Assembly: GCF_040499845.1 (NCBI RefSeq)
Contig: NZ_CP159342.1
Span: 5,456,001 to 5,520,000 of the forward strand
Reading direction: 5' to 3'
From: Micromonospora sp. CCTCC AA 2012012
GTDB lineage: Bacteria; Actinomycetota; Actinomycetes; Mycobacteriales; Micromonosporaceae
Length of the DNA stretch: 64,000 nucleotides
The translations under genes were made by a program, and so were the position numbers. Below are positions 1 through 7,084 of the stretch, piece by piece. Every line of letters begins with the position of its first letter. The first letter of the stretch is position 1. A model generated the notes under the pieces. The model ran no database searches. It worked only from the letters and a program-made list of their open reading frames with translations, and had not been told where the DNA came from.

Positions 1-417
1 CAGGTCGGCGACCGGCCAGTCGCCGTACCCCCGCTTGGGTCGGTCCCGCTCGCGGGCCGCGACCACCTCCGCGCGCGGCGCGAGCACCACCACCGCCAGC
101 GGCCGGTGCCGGATCCGCGCGATCATTGCCGGCAGCTCCGCCCCGAGCACCACATCCTGGAGTACGACGGTGAAGCCGGCCGCCGCGTACCCGTCGGCGG
201 CCTGCGCGGCGAGGTCGTAACGGAGGCGCAGTTGCCGCCACGCCTCCTCGGACGGCTGCGCGGTCAGCTCCGCCCGGCCGTTCACCACCATCCGGCGGAA
301 CAGGTCACCCCGCAGGTGCACGGAGCGGGTCAGCCGTCGGGCCAGCAGCTCGGCCACTGTGGACTTGCCGGCGGCCATGATTCCGGTGATCAGGACCACC
401 GACGGGGTCTCCCACAC
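1..417 (-). CDS. P-loop kinase / phosphotransferase-like protein (3' end beyond window)
   Basis: Only the first 139 codons are in the window; the gene runs off the left edge. Reading from a GTG at 417, the protein opens with a beta strand and a Walker A loop (GIMAAGKST, about residues 11-19), followed by a helix and an Arg-rich lid region (LTRSVHLRGDLFRR). This is the layout of small AAA/adenylylsulfate-kinase or chloramphenicol-phosphotransferase-like P-loop kinases, which phosphorylate small molecules in the cytoplasm. The substrate cannot be read from the sequence. The GTG is chosen because the Walker strand follows it directly and no in-frame ATG lies upstream. It diverges from tRNA-Ser(UGA), with about 95 bases between. 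Confidence 0.7.
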   Translation of the reverse strand, partial: MWETPSVVLITGIMAAGKSTVAELLARRLTRSVHLRGDLFRRMVVNGRAELTAQPSEEAWRQLRLRYDLAAQAADGYAAAGFTVVLQDVVLGAELPAMIARIRHRPLAVVVLAPRAEVVAARERDRPKRGYGDWPVADL

Positions 418-511
418 TCCGCCATCCTCGCAGCGACGGTGGGACACGCGCTCGCCCGACGGACGGCGCGTGGCAGACTAGGCACGTCGCGTACCCCTCG
501 GGGCGCGGCCG

Positions 512-598
512 GGAGGGTTCGCCTAGTGGCCGATGGCGCTGGTCTTGAAAACCGGTAAGGCAGCGATGTCTTCGTGGGTTCGAATCCCACACCCTCCG
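512..598 (+). tRNA. tRNA-Ser(UGA)
   Basis: The acceptor stem GGAGGGT pairs with ACCCTCC, with discriminator G at 598. The anticodon stem CTGGT/ACCGG closes the loop CTTGAAA, giving anticodon TGA. A long variable arm and a TTCGAATCC T-loop confirm the serine class. CCA is not encoded (CAG follows the discriminator). Confidence 0.96.
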
Positions 599-624
599 CA
601 GCTCATCCTCGTCGTGAAGGTGCA

Positions 625-1167
625 TCACGTGGCGGGGAGGTACCTGGCGATCCAGTCGTTGAGCCGCTTCCGCACCAGAGGATGGACGTCGACCATCTCG
701 ATCCGCTCGGCGACCACTGCCGGGTCGATGAGCCGGGCCCGCAGCAGAGCATCGGCGAAGGCGTGGTCCTTCTCCCGGCCGGCAACCAGCTTGGAGACCA
801 CGCAGTCGTGCGGTTCCAGGGTGTAGCCGCGCCCCGGCTGGGTGCTCTCGGACTCCACCAGAATCAAGCGCGTCCGCCATCCGTCGGGCAGCACCGCAGT
901 CGACACGCTCACACCTTGGGCGTAGTAGCCGTTCATCTCGTGGAACGGCGAGAACTCGCCGATGGCTCCGTCGACCTGATCGGCCTTCCGATCCTCCGGG
1001 TCATTGAAGAACGCCACGTCGACCTCCATGGAGGCGGTGGCTTCGAGCGGAAGTCGGTTCTCCGGTATCGCGCCCAGCACCGACTGACTGCCGATGACGA
1101 GGACGTCGGGGTCCCCGGCGATCTGACACGCGGACCTCAGGACATGCTCGAGTTGTTCCCGCCTCAC
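625..1167 (-). CDS. DUF6036-type nucleotidyltransferase-fold protein
   Basis: This 180-residue protein has the minimal nucleotidyltransferase pattern. A G-S pair (VLVIGSQSVLG, residues about 22-32) is followed by an acidic pair in MEVDVAFF (about 47-54). A helical tail containing KLVAGREKD and an Arg-rich end follows. It resembles the actinobacterial DUF6036 family, whose members occur as small two-gene modules. The ATG at 1167 overlaps the stop of the upstream HTH gene by four bases (ATGA), so translation is probably coupled. By analogy with other nucleotidyltransferase modules (MenA/AbiEii type) it could be the effector of a toxin-antitoxin pair, but that role is inferred. It ends 26 bases from the tRNA-Ser(UGA) 3' end. 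Confidence 0.7.
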   Translation of the reverse strand: MRREQLEHVLRSACQIAGDPDVLVIGSQSVLGAIPENRLPLEATASMEVDVAFFNDPEDRKADQVDGAIGEFSPFHEMNGYYAQGVSVSTAVLPDGWRTRLILVESESTQPGRGYTLEPHDCVVSKLVAGREKDHAFADALLRARLIDPAVVAERIEMVDVHPLVRKRLNDWIARYLPAT

Positions 1168-1667
1168 GCCGCTCGGTTCCAGCCACTACGGGTGAAGGAC
1201 TCAAGAATCTTCGTACGCTGGGGCTGTGACAGCACCCCCGCGAAGGGCGAGTTCTGCCGTAGTTCGACAGATTCCGGGTCGTCCGACGTCAGCGCCCTGA
1301 GGACGCTGTTGACCCCCTCATCGATCTTGTCCTGCCAGCGCTTCAGCCAGACCCCGGCCATGGTGTCCGCATGCTGCCGGAGAAGCCGGTCGAGATTCTC
1401 CCTGGCCTTGCCCAACACCTCGTCGGGGTCGGTGACCAGACGGCCCGCCACCGCCTGGTGCAGCCACAGCGACTTCACTTGGTCACGGGTCAGACCGGGC
1501 CCGGGGTGAATCAGCGCCTCGACCTGGCTCCGCTCGATTCTCCGGTGCTTGCCCACCTTCACGAACGGCAGGTCGCCGCGTTCGCACAAGTTGACCACCT
1601 GCTGACGCGACGACCCCAGCAGCTTGGCGGCCTGCCCCGTGGTGAGGAGTTCTCCACCCGTCTCCAT
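1164..1667 (-). CDS. Excisionase/MerR-like helix-turn-helix protein
   Basis: The 167-residue protein carries an N-terminal winged helix-turn-helix of the excisionase/MerR type (LLTTGQAAKLLGSSRQQVVN, residues about 6-25, with the wing KVGKHRRIERSQVEAL). A helical C-terminal region with a conserved-looking tryptophan-rich stretch follows. The reading frame is open back to 1754, but I place the start at the ATG at 1667. The codons before it spell the first residues of an unrelated DUF5615-like toxin (MTGLLLDEVYPPTG), and the AT-rich run just upstream (about 1668-1705) looks like a promoter. It sits directly before, and overlaps, the DUF6036 nucleotidyltransferase gene, and probably autoregulates that pair (inference). 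Confidence 0.68.
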   Translation of the reverse strand: METGGELLTTGQAAKLLGSSRQQVVNLCERGDLPFVKVGKHRRIERSQVEALIHPGPGLTRDQVKSLWLHQAVAGRLVTDPDEVLGKARENLDRLLRQHADTMAGVWLKRWQDKIDEGVNSVLRALTSDDPESVELRQNSPFAGVLSQPQRTKILESFTRSGWNRAA

Positions 1668-1709
1668 GATCGGAGCATGCGCCACAAACGCTAAAAACAC
1701 AACTGATGC

Positions 1710-1754
1710 TATCCCCGTCGGCGGGTACACCTCGTCGAGCAGCAGGCCGGTCAT
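1710..1754 (-). pseudogene. N-terminal relic of a DUF5615 (PIN-like) toxin gene
   Basis: The ATG at 1754 overlaps the stop codon of the fragment upstream in an ATGA junction, as in intact antitoxin-toxin operons. The first residues (MTGLLLDEVYPPTG) match the usual opening of DUF5615 PIN-like toxins of DUF433-DUF5615 modules. After about 14 codons the similarity is lost and the frame runs into the HTH gene. It is judged to be a decayed 5' end left after deletion or insertion. The family call comes from a short motif only. Confidence 0.45.
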
Positions 1755-1905
1755 GCGTCGCGGCGCCGGAGCAGGCCCTGTTCGATCTCCGTCGAGTAGG
1801 TGGCGTAGTAGCGGAGGGCGGTGGCGATCTGCTCCCGGCGGAGCCCGGTGACCTCCATCAGCTCGGCGGCCAGTTCCTCGCCTTCCAGGTCTGGGGACTC
1901 GGCCG
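1751..1905 (-). pseudogene. C-terminal relic of a DUF433-like antitoxin gene
   Basis: An open frame on the minus strand, ending with TGA at 1751-1753, encodes DLEGEELAAELMEVTGLRR and then EQIATALRYYATYSTEIEQG. This is a short helix-turn-helix-like segment (TGL..EQIATALRYY) typical of the C-terminus of small DUF433-like antitoxins. There is no start or N-terminal half; the frame meets the end of the next gene at 1913. Its stop overlaps the DUF5615-like start, preserving the junction of a former antitoxin-toxin operon. Confidence 0.5.
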
Positions 1906-1912
1906 GACGGCG

Positions 1913-2404
1913 TCAGCTACCCAGGCGTACGGTCACCAGCGTGCCCTTCAGGGCCGCCTCGGTGTACGCCCCGCCGTCCCGGCCGACGACCATCAGGCGG
2001 TAGCCGTCCTGTCGCGCGGGCACCTTCGGCACGCTGAACCAGAACCGGCACGTGCCGTCGGTGAGCGCCCTGCCGTCGGCCAGTTGGCCGGTTGCCATGG
2101 GCGGCTCGTCACCGGCGATGACGACCGGTGCGCCGTTCCGGAGGTCCGCGTACTGACCTGCACCGGCGCAGCCGCCGCGTCCGTCCCGCGTGAACGATCC
2201 GTTCCCGGCGATCGACACCGCCCCCGAGACGACGAAGCCCGCATCGGCGGGGGCGCTCTGGGCGGGGTGGGCGGCGTGCCGGACCACGCCGAGGAGCACG
2301 GAGGTGGCGATGGCGCCGGTCATGAGCAGCGCGATCCTGCCCGCCGTCCACCGCCGCCGCGGGGTCGGACGGGTGAGCCAGTCGAGATCATCTGTGGGGT
2401 CGAT
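1913..2404 (-). CDS. Single-pass membrane-anchored protein of unknown function, start codon unclear
   Basis: About 163 residues: a short Arg-rich cytoplasmic stretch (TRPTPRRRW), one membrane segment (IALLMTGAIATSVLLGVV), then an extracytoplasmic domain. That domain has two cysteines (GGCAG and DGTCRFW) and a beta-rich end (KGTLVTVRLGS). No ATG, GTG or TTG sits where the conserved-looking N-terminus begins. The best-placed codon is ATC at 2404 (ATC GAC CCC ACA GAT GAT), which could be a rare start or a mutated ATG. The alternatives are GTG at 2518, which runs through unrelated sequence, or the internal ATG at the membrane segment. The function is not recognised. The gene may be impaired. Confidence 0.45.
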   Translation of the reverse strand: MDPTDDLDWLTRPTPRRRWTAGRIALLMTGAIATSVLLGVVRHAAHPAQSAPADAGFVVSGAVSIAGNGSFTRDGRGGCAGAGQYADLRNGAPVVIAGDEPPMATGQLADGRALTDGTCRFWFSVPKVPARQDGYRLMVVGRDGGAYTEAALKGTLVTVRLGS

Positions 2405-2439
2405 GGCTGGAGATCCTAGCGACCTGATCGACGGCCGTG

Positions 2440-2600
2440 GGGGCGGTCGCTCCAGGCGTACCTGCTGGAGCTGGTGGCCGCGCTGACCGCCGATCCGCAC
2501 TGGGCCGCGCCGGGTCACCTCCTGGTTGAGGTCATGTCGGTGATCGGGGCAGAAGTCCTCCGGCGGAAGCTCGGCGCAGCCCGCGGCTGCTCGCACACTC
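2440..2600 (+). pseudogene. Possible PIN-domain (VapC-like) toxin fragment
   Basis: In the plus frame, codons from about 2450 read AYLLELVAALTADPHWAAPG then HLLVEVMSVIGAEVLRRKLG. The H/P-x-L-x-x-E-V-x-S pattern followed by a short basic helix is the second conserved block of VapC PIN toxins. There is no start, no first aspartate and no C-terminal half. The region 2405-2707 holds nothing else I can support apart from this relic. The assignment rests on one motif. Confidence 0.3.
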
Positions 2601-2707
2601 CTGAGCCGCGAGAGTCGGCGGGGACACGGGGGGTTTTCGGTTCGGACCGAGGTGTGCAGGGGGTATGAAGGGGCGCAGGAAACCGCGTACCGGAAGGACC
2701 CGTCCCG

Positions 2708-3241
2708 ATGACCCTGGAACGACCGATCGCCCCCGACCCGTACGAGCTGCTGCCGACGGTGCCGTCGTTCACCCTGACCAGCGACGACGTGCACAACGGC
2801 GAGCCGATGGACGCGCGGTACGCGCACGACAGCGCCGGCGGCGGAAACGTCTCCCCGCAGCTGGCCTGGTCGGGCTTCCCCGACGAGACGAAGAGCTTCG
2901 TGGTGACCTGCTTCGACCCGGACGCCCCCACCGGCAGCGGCTTCTGGCACTGGGTGCTGGTGGACGTCCCCGCCTCGGTCACCGAGCTGCCGACCGGGGT
3001 GAAGGAGAGCGACCTCGACGGCGCCTTCAGCATCCGCAACGACTACGGCGACACCGGCTACGGGGGCGCCGCCCCGCCGCCCGGTGACCGCCCGCACCGC
3101 TACGTCTTCGCGGTGCACGCGCTGGACGTGGAGCGTCTCGACGTCGGCCGGGAGGCCAGTCCCGCCTTCGTCGGCTTCAACCTGGCGTTCCACACCCTGG
3201 CCCGGGCGGTCATCCGCCCGACGTTCCACGTGAACGAGTAA
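2708..3241 (+). CDS. YbhB/YbcL family (PEBP, Raf-kinase-inhibitor-like) protein
   Basis: The 177-residue length is usual for bacterial phosphatidylethanolamine-binding-protein homologues. The two signature blocks are present: [20 protein letters not shown] with CFDPDAPT (about 47-78), and [17 protein letters not shown] (about 80-97). The downstream [18 protein letters not shown] stretch forms the second half of the ligand pocket. There is no signal peptide, so it is cytoplasmic. The cellular role of bacterial members is poorly defined; small-anion or lipid head-group binding is known for the fold. An AGGA element lies upstream of the ATG. It converges with the methyltransferase gene across a hairpin at 3248-3274. 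Confidence 0.9.
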   Translation: MTLERPIAPDPYELLPTVPSFTLTSDDVHNGEPMDARYAHDSAGGGNVSPQLAWSGFPDETKSFVVTCFDPDAPTGSGFWHWVLVDVPASVTELPTGVKESDLDGAFSIRNDYGDTGYGGAAPPPGDRPHRYVFAVHALDVERLDVGREASPAFVGFNLAFHTLARAVIRPTFHVNE

Positions 3242-3247
3242 CCGGAG

Positions 3248-3274
3248 GCGGGGAGGGCTGACGGCCCTCCCCGC
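3248..3274. terminator. Hairpin between convergent genes
   Basis: An 11-bp GC stem (GCGGGGAGGGC / GCCCTCCCCGC) with a 5-base loop lies between the PEBP and methyltransferase stop codons. There is no T-tract, as is common in actinobacteria, and it can serve both directions. Confidence 0.6.
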
Positions 3275-3277
3275 ACC

Positions 3278-3988
3278 TCAGGCGGGGACGCGGGCGACGG
3301 CGAAGACCGACTGGCCGAACGGCGGGCGGACGACCTGCTCGGCGGCCTTGGTCGCCGGGAGGACCAGGGTGTCGTAGACCTTGACCATCGGCCCCTCCTT
3401 CGGCATCAGCCGGAAGACCTTGGTCGCCATGAAGTAGCCGATCAGGCCGAGCGCGTTCGCGTAGTGCATCTTCTCGACGGTCAGCCCCGCCTCGGTCATC
3501 GCGGCGGAGAGGCTCTTCTTCGTGTACCGCCGGACGTGGCCGGTGGCGATGTCCGCCGGGCTCATCGCGAACTGGAAGGCCGGCACGATGATGACCACCG
3601 CGCCGCCGGGCCGGACCAGGTCGCGCATGCTGCGCAGCGCGCCCACGTGGTCGTCGATGTGCTCCAACACGTTGTACGACACGGCCGCGCTGTAGTCGCC
3701 GCGCTCCGAGTGCGGCAGCAGCATCTGCCGGACCTCGATGCCGGGGTGCTCGGCGAGCCGCTCCTTGAGCTGGACCAGCCGGTCCGGGTCGGCCTCGGTG
3801 GCCGTGATCCGGGGCAGGTGCGCCGACCACTCCAGCGCGTAGTCGCCGAGCCCGCTGCCGATCTCGATGGGGTTGTCACCGAGGTAGGGCACCGCCAGCT
3901 CGACGAACCACCTGCGGTGGTTGACCGCCGTCGCCAGGCCTTCGAGCACCTCCGACTGGACGCGCTGATCCCCAGTGATTTCTGCCAT
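3278..3988 (-). CDS. Class I SAM-dependent methyltransferase
   Basis: The 236-residue Rossmann-type methyltransferase has motif I IGSGLGDYALEW (about 40-51), an acidic end of strand 2 (TATEADPD) and motif IV SYNVLEHIDDH (about 101-111). The VRPGGAVVIIVPAFQFA block is typical of methyltransferase-11/23 families. The start is the ATG at 3988, preceded by GAGGAA at a good distance; the frame is open further upstream but without features. It diverges from the membrane glycosyltransferase-like gene at 4198 (209-base shared promoter region), so a polysaccharide- or glycolipid-related substrate is possible but unproven. Confidence 0.82.
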   Translation of the reverse strand: MAEITGDQRVQSEVLEGLATAVNHRRWFVELAVPYLGDNPIEIGSGLGDYALEWSAHLPRITATEADPDRLVQLKERLAEHPGIEVRQMLLPHSERGDYSAAVSYNVLEHIDDHVGALRSMRDLVRPGGAVVIIVPAFQFAMSPADIATGHVRRYTKKSLSAAMTEAGLTVEKMHYANALGLIGYFMATKVFRLMPKEGPMVKVYDTLVLPATKAAEQVVRPPFGQSVFAVARVPA

Positions 3989-4197
3989 GCGTCGATTCCT
4001 CACGATATGACTGACCCGCGCCTGGACCGACAGAGTGAACCATCCGAGGGGACGGCGGAAGAATCGGGGCACCGTGGTGGCCGAATTGCGGTCGGGGGTG
4101 GGCACGTGATCGGCGGTCGGCGAACCCGGCACATAGTACGCCAGTACCCAGAAACATGTCACGTCCCTGCCATACCCTGACTACGCTCCGAATTGTT

Positions 4198-5982
4198 ATG
4201 ACTACTCCTGAATCGGACGGCGGTGCGGACTCGGTCCGACGCTCCCGGGACGCCTGGGTGGACGCCGCCGCCGTGCTCAGCTTCGTGCTGGCCGCCTTCT
4301 GGGTGACCGCACGGTTCTGGGTGGACCCGGCCAGTGGCGTCCGGGACAACCGCACCGATCAGGCGCAGTTCGAGTGGATGATGGCGCACGGTGCGCGGGT
4401 GGTGACGGAATTCGCCTATCCGTTCACCTCGGACCGGATGAATGTGCCGGACGGCGTCAATCTGATGGCAAATACGTCCGTACTATCCGTTTCGCTGCCA
4501 ATGACGCCGATCACCGTGCTCCTCGGTCCTCGTACGGCTTTTCTCGTCTTTCTCACCGCCGGGATGATCGCCACCGGCGTGGCCTGGTATTTCGTGCTCT
4601 CCCGGGTGCTGATCGGCAGCCGGGGGCCCGCCTGGCTCGGGGCCGGCTTCTGCGCCTTCGCACCCGCGATGGTGTCGCACGCCAACGCGCACCCGAACAT
4701 CGTGTCGCAGTTTGTCGTACCGCTGCTGGTCTGGCGGACCCTGCGGCTGGCGGAACCGGGCCGCTGGCTGCGCAACGGGATCCTGCTCGGGCTGCTGGTC
4801 GTCTGGCAGGCGTTCCTCAACCTGGAGATCCTGCTGATGACCGCCATCGGGCTGGCCGTGATGGTGGTCGTGCTCGCGCTCGCCCGGCCGGAGCTGCGCC
4901 GGGGCGTACGGCCGTTCGCCGCCGGACTGGGGGTGGCCGCCGGCGTCGCCGGGGTGCTGCTGGCGTACCCGCTCTGGGTGCAGTTCTTCGGGCCGGGCGC
5001 GTACCAGGGGCTGTCGCCGCTGATCCGGGGCTACCGCACCGACCTCGCCTCCTTCGTCGCCTGGTCCCGCGAGTCGCTGGCCGGGGACGCCCGCGGCAGC
5101 GCCTGGCTGGCGAAGAACGCCACCGAGGAGAACGGCTTCTTCGGCTGGCCGCTGGTCGTACTCGTGATCGCGCTGGTCTGGTGGCTGCGGCGCAGCGCGG
5201 TCGTGCTCGGCCTGGCCGCCCTCGGCGTGCTTTTCGGCCTCTTCTCCCTGGGCCGCGAGATCGTCTACGACGGTCGGGAGACCGGGATCCCCGGGCCCTG
5301 GGCGCCGCTGGAGAACCTGCCGATCCTGCACTCGGTGGTGCCCACCCGCTGGTCCCTCGCGCTGACCCCGATCATCGGGGTGCTGCTGGCCCTCGGTGCC
5401 GAGCGGATGCGGCTGCTGGTCCGGCGGCATCCCGAGGCGCGTCGGCAGCTCCGCTTCGGTACCGCCACCGTGCTGACCATGGCGCTGCTGCCGCTCCTGC
5501 CCACGCCGCTGCCCGCGGTACGCCTCGACCCGACCCCCGGTTTCGTCACCTCCGGCGCCTGGCGGCCCTACGTGGCGGGCGGGCACAGCATCGTCACCCT
5601 GCCGCTGCCCGACACCACCTACGCCGACCCGCTGCGCTGGTCCGCCGAGACCCGGCTCGGGATGCCGCTGGCCCGGGGTTACTTCCTCGGCCCGGACACC
5701 CGGCCCGGCGCGCACCGGGTCGCCCTCTTCACCGCTCCGCCCCGCCCCACCAGCACCTTCTTCGGCACCATCCGCAAGACCGACGCGGTGCCCCCGATCA
5801 CCCCGGCGGACCGGGTCGCCGCGGTCGACGACCTGCGGTACTGGCGGGCCGGCGCGGTGATCCTCGACCCGCGGCTGCGGCAGGCCGGTTCGATGCACCG
5901 GGGGATGACCGCGTTGACCGGGATCCAACCGGTGTTCACCGGCGGGGTGTGGCTCTGGGACGTCCGGCCGCTGGTCGACTGA
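4198..5982 (+). CDS. Large integral membrane protein, GT-C glycosyltransferase-like
   Basis: 594 residues with an N-terminal membrane segment after a 20-residue acidic start and about ten further hydrophobic helices up to residue ~430. A roughly 170-residue extracytoplasmic C-terminal domain (HSIVTLPLPDTTYADPLRW and after) follows. The first long external loop contains DNRTDQAQFEWM and a following HG, similar in position to the acidic loop of GT-C enzymes such as PMT/DUF2142-like proteins. I cannot name a substrate. The start is the ATG at 4198; a TACCCT -10-like hexamer at 4173-4178 would give a very short leader. It converges tightly (9 bases) with the FhuF-like gene. Confidence 0.72.
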   Translation: MTTPESDGGADSVRRSRDAWVDAAAVLSFVLAAFWVTARFWVDPASGVRDNRTDQAQFEWMMAHGARVVTEFAYPFTSDRMNVPDGVNLMANTSVLSVSLPMTPITVLLGPRTAFLVFLTAGMIATGVAWYFVLSRVLIGSRGPAWLGAGFCAFAPAMVSHANAHPNIVSQFVVPLLVWRTLRLAEPGRWLRNGILLGLLVVWQAFLNLEILLMTAIGLAVMVVVLALARPELRRGVRPFAAGLGVAAGVAGVLLAYPLWVQFFGPGAYQGLSPLIRGYRTDLASFVAWSRESLAGDARGSAWLAKNATEENGFFGWPLVVLVIALVWWLRRSAVVLGLAALGVLFGLFSLGREIVYDGRETGIPGPWAPLENLPILHSVVPTRWSLALTPIIGVLLALGAERMRLLVRRHPEARRQLRFGTATVLTMALLPLLPTPLPAVRLDPTPGFVTSGAWRPYVAGGHSIVTLPLPDTTYADPLRWSAETRLGMPLARGYFLGPDTRPGAHRVALFTAPPRPTSTFFGTIRKTDAVPPITPADRVAAVDDLRYWRAGAVILDPRLRQAGSMHRGMTALTGIQPVFTGGVWLWDVRPLVD

Positions 5983-5991
5983 GCGGGCGGG

Positions 5992-6774
5992 TCAGGAGGG
6001 GCGGACGCAGCAGCCCTGGCAGATCTTCGGCCGGGGCAGGGTGAAGGCGAGGCAGCAGGTGCGGCGCTGCACGGTCGGCTCGCCGGCCGGGCCGGGCACC
6101 AGCTCCACCAGGTCGGCCAGGTCGAGGGCGTCGAGGAGGGTGGAGATGCTCCGGGTCGACGAGCCGGGCAGCGCGTCGGCGGCCCGCAGGATGCCGTGCG
6201 CGACCCCCGAGGCGACCGAGCCGAGCAGGGTGCGGGTGCCGATCCGGACCTCGGCCTGGATCGCCGAGATCAGCGGGGCGAGGTGGGCGTCGAGCAGGGA
6301 GCCGCGCAGCGCCGCCAGGAGCGCGTCCTCGTCGGCGACGACCCGGATCTCCGGGGCGCCGGTCAGCGCCAGCGGGTCGGTCGGCAGCACCGCGACCGTC
6401 GTCGAGCGGCGCAGGCCGAGGGTGAGCAGCGGCCGGTGGTCCTCGAAGTGGACCAGCACGTCCGCCGGGTCGAGCAGCGGCACCCGCCGGGCCGAGGCCC
6501 AGCCGAGCACCACCGGCAGGGCCGCCCAGTAGCTGTACGACTTCCAGGCCAGCGCGGCGCAGGCGTGCGGCGTACCGCCCCAGCGGAGCGTCGCGGCGCG
6601 CAGGAAGCGGGGCAGGAGGGTGCCGTCGATCAGCCGGGTCGCCGGGCTCCAGTGCGGCTCCTCGGTGGCGACCAGCAGCCCGGGGGCGAGCCCGGGCAGG
6701 TCGTCGGTGCCGAACATGACACGCAGGGTGGCGGTCACCGGGGCGAGCGGCGCGGCGACGTCCCGCCTCGGCAT
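5992..6774 (-). CDS. FhuF-like (2Fe-2S) ferric-siderophore reductase-type protein
   Basis: The 260-residue protein ends with a cysteine cluster, RRTCCLAFTLPRPKICQGCC: a C-C pair, a ten-residue spacer and C-x2-CC. This is the unusual 2Fe-2S site of FhuF-type ferric reductases that release iron from siderophores in the cytoplasm. An IdeR/DmdR-type iron box overlaps its promoter (6841-6859), supporting iron-controlled expression. The start is uncertain: ATG at 6774 is used here; GTG at 6786 and ATG at 6834, which touches the iron box, are alternatives. No siderophore or transporter genes lie beside it, so it probably serves iron uptake encoded elsewhere. Confidence 0.82.
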   Translation of the reverse strand: MPRRDVAAPLAPVTATLRVMFGTDDLPGLAPGLLVATEEPHWSPATRLIDGTLLPRFLRAATLRWGGTPHACAALAWKSYSYWAALPVVLGWASARRVPLLDPADVLVHFEDHRPLLTLGLRRSTTVAVLPTDPLALTGAPEIRVVADEDALLAALRGSLLDAHLAPLISAIQAEVRIGTRTLLGSVASGVAHGILRAADALPGSSTRSISTLLDALDLADLVELVPGPAGEPTVQRRTCCLAFTLPRPKICQGCCVRPS

Positions 6775-6840
6775 CACCGCTGTCACCTGATCCGTCCCCT
6801 GTCTGGTCGCCGGGCGCGAGACCCGAACCGTCATCTGAGC

Positions 6841-6859
6841 TAAGGCTAGCCTAACCATG
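6841..6859 (-). promoter_or_regulatory. Iron box (IdeR/DmdR-type operator)
   Basis: The sequence TAAGGCTAGCCTAACCATG aligns with the 19-bp IdeR/DtxR consensus (two TTAGGTTAG half sites around a central S), matching at 14 positions including the whole core. It lies directly upstream of the FhuF-like gene. Metal-loaded IdeR binds such sites to repress iron acquisition genes. The region 6860-7084 holds the promoters of the divergent genes; I see no gene there. Confidence 0.75.
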
Positions 6860-7084
6860 GCGGTCGGTCCGGGGAAGTGGTCGCGGGCGGTGGATGGAGA
6901 GGCCCCCGTCACTTCGCCTTACCCGGGCTCCCGCTAGGAAAACGCCCGGCCGGCGGAGCCGCGAGGCGGCGAAAGCATTGACGGGTATGGCTGAATTGTC
7001 AAGCCGACTGTCGAATATGAGGCAGTTTCAGTACGCGTTCGGGTACACACCGTGACACTGGAACTCCCGGCCGCGAGGAAGCTG

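Noticed and set aside
305-880. Minus-strand frame across tRNA-Ser(UGA) and the kinase start
   Set aside because: It crosses a tRNA gene, and the Walker-motif frame of the real kinase is different; it is a high-GC shadow.
4483-5928. Long antisense frames (also 10841-12508, 29164-30876, 35913-37784, 39617-41200)
   Set aside because: They are Arg/Pro/Gly-rich, lie fully opposite well-supported genes and follow third-position GC; no motif or start signal.
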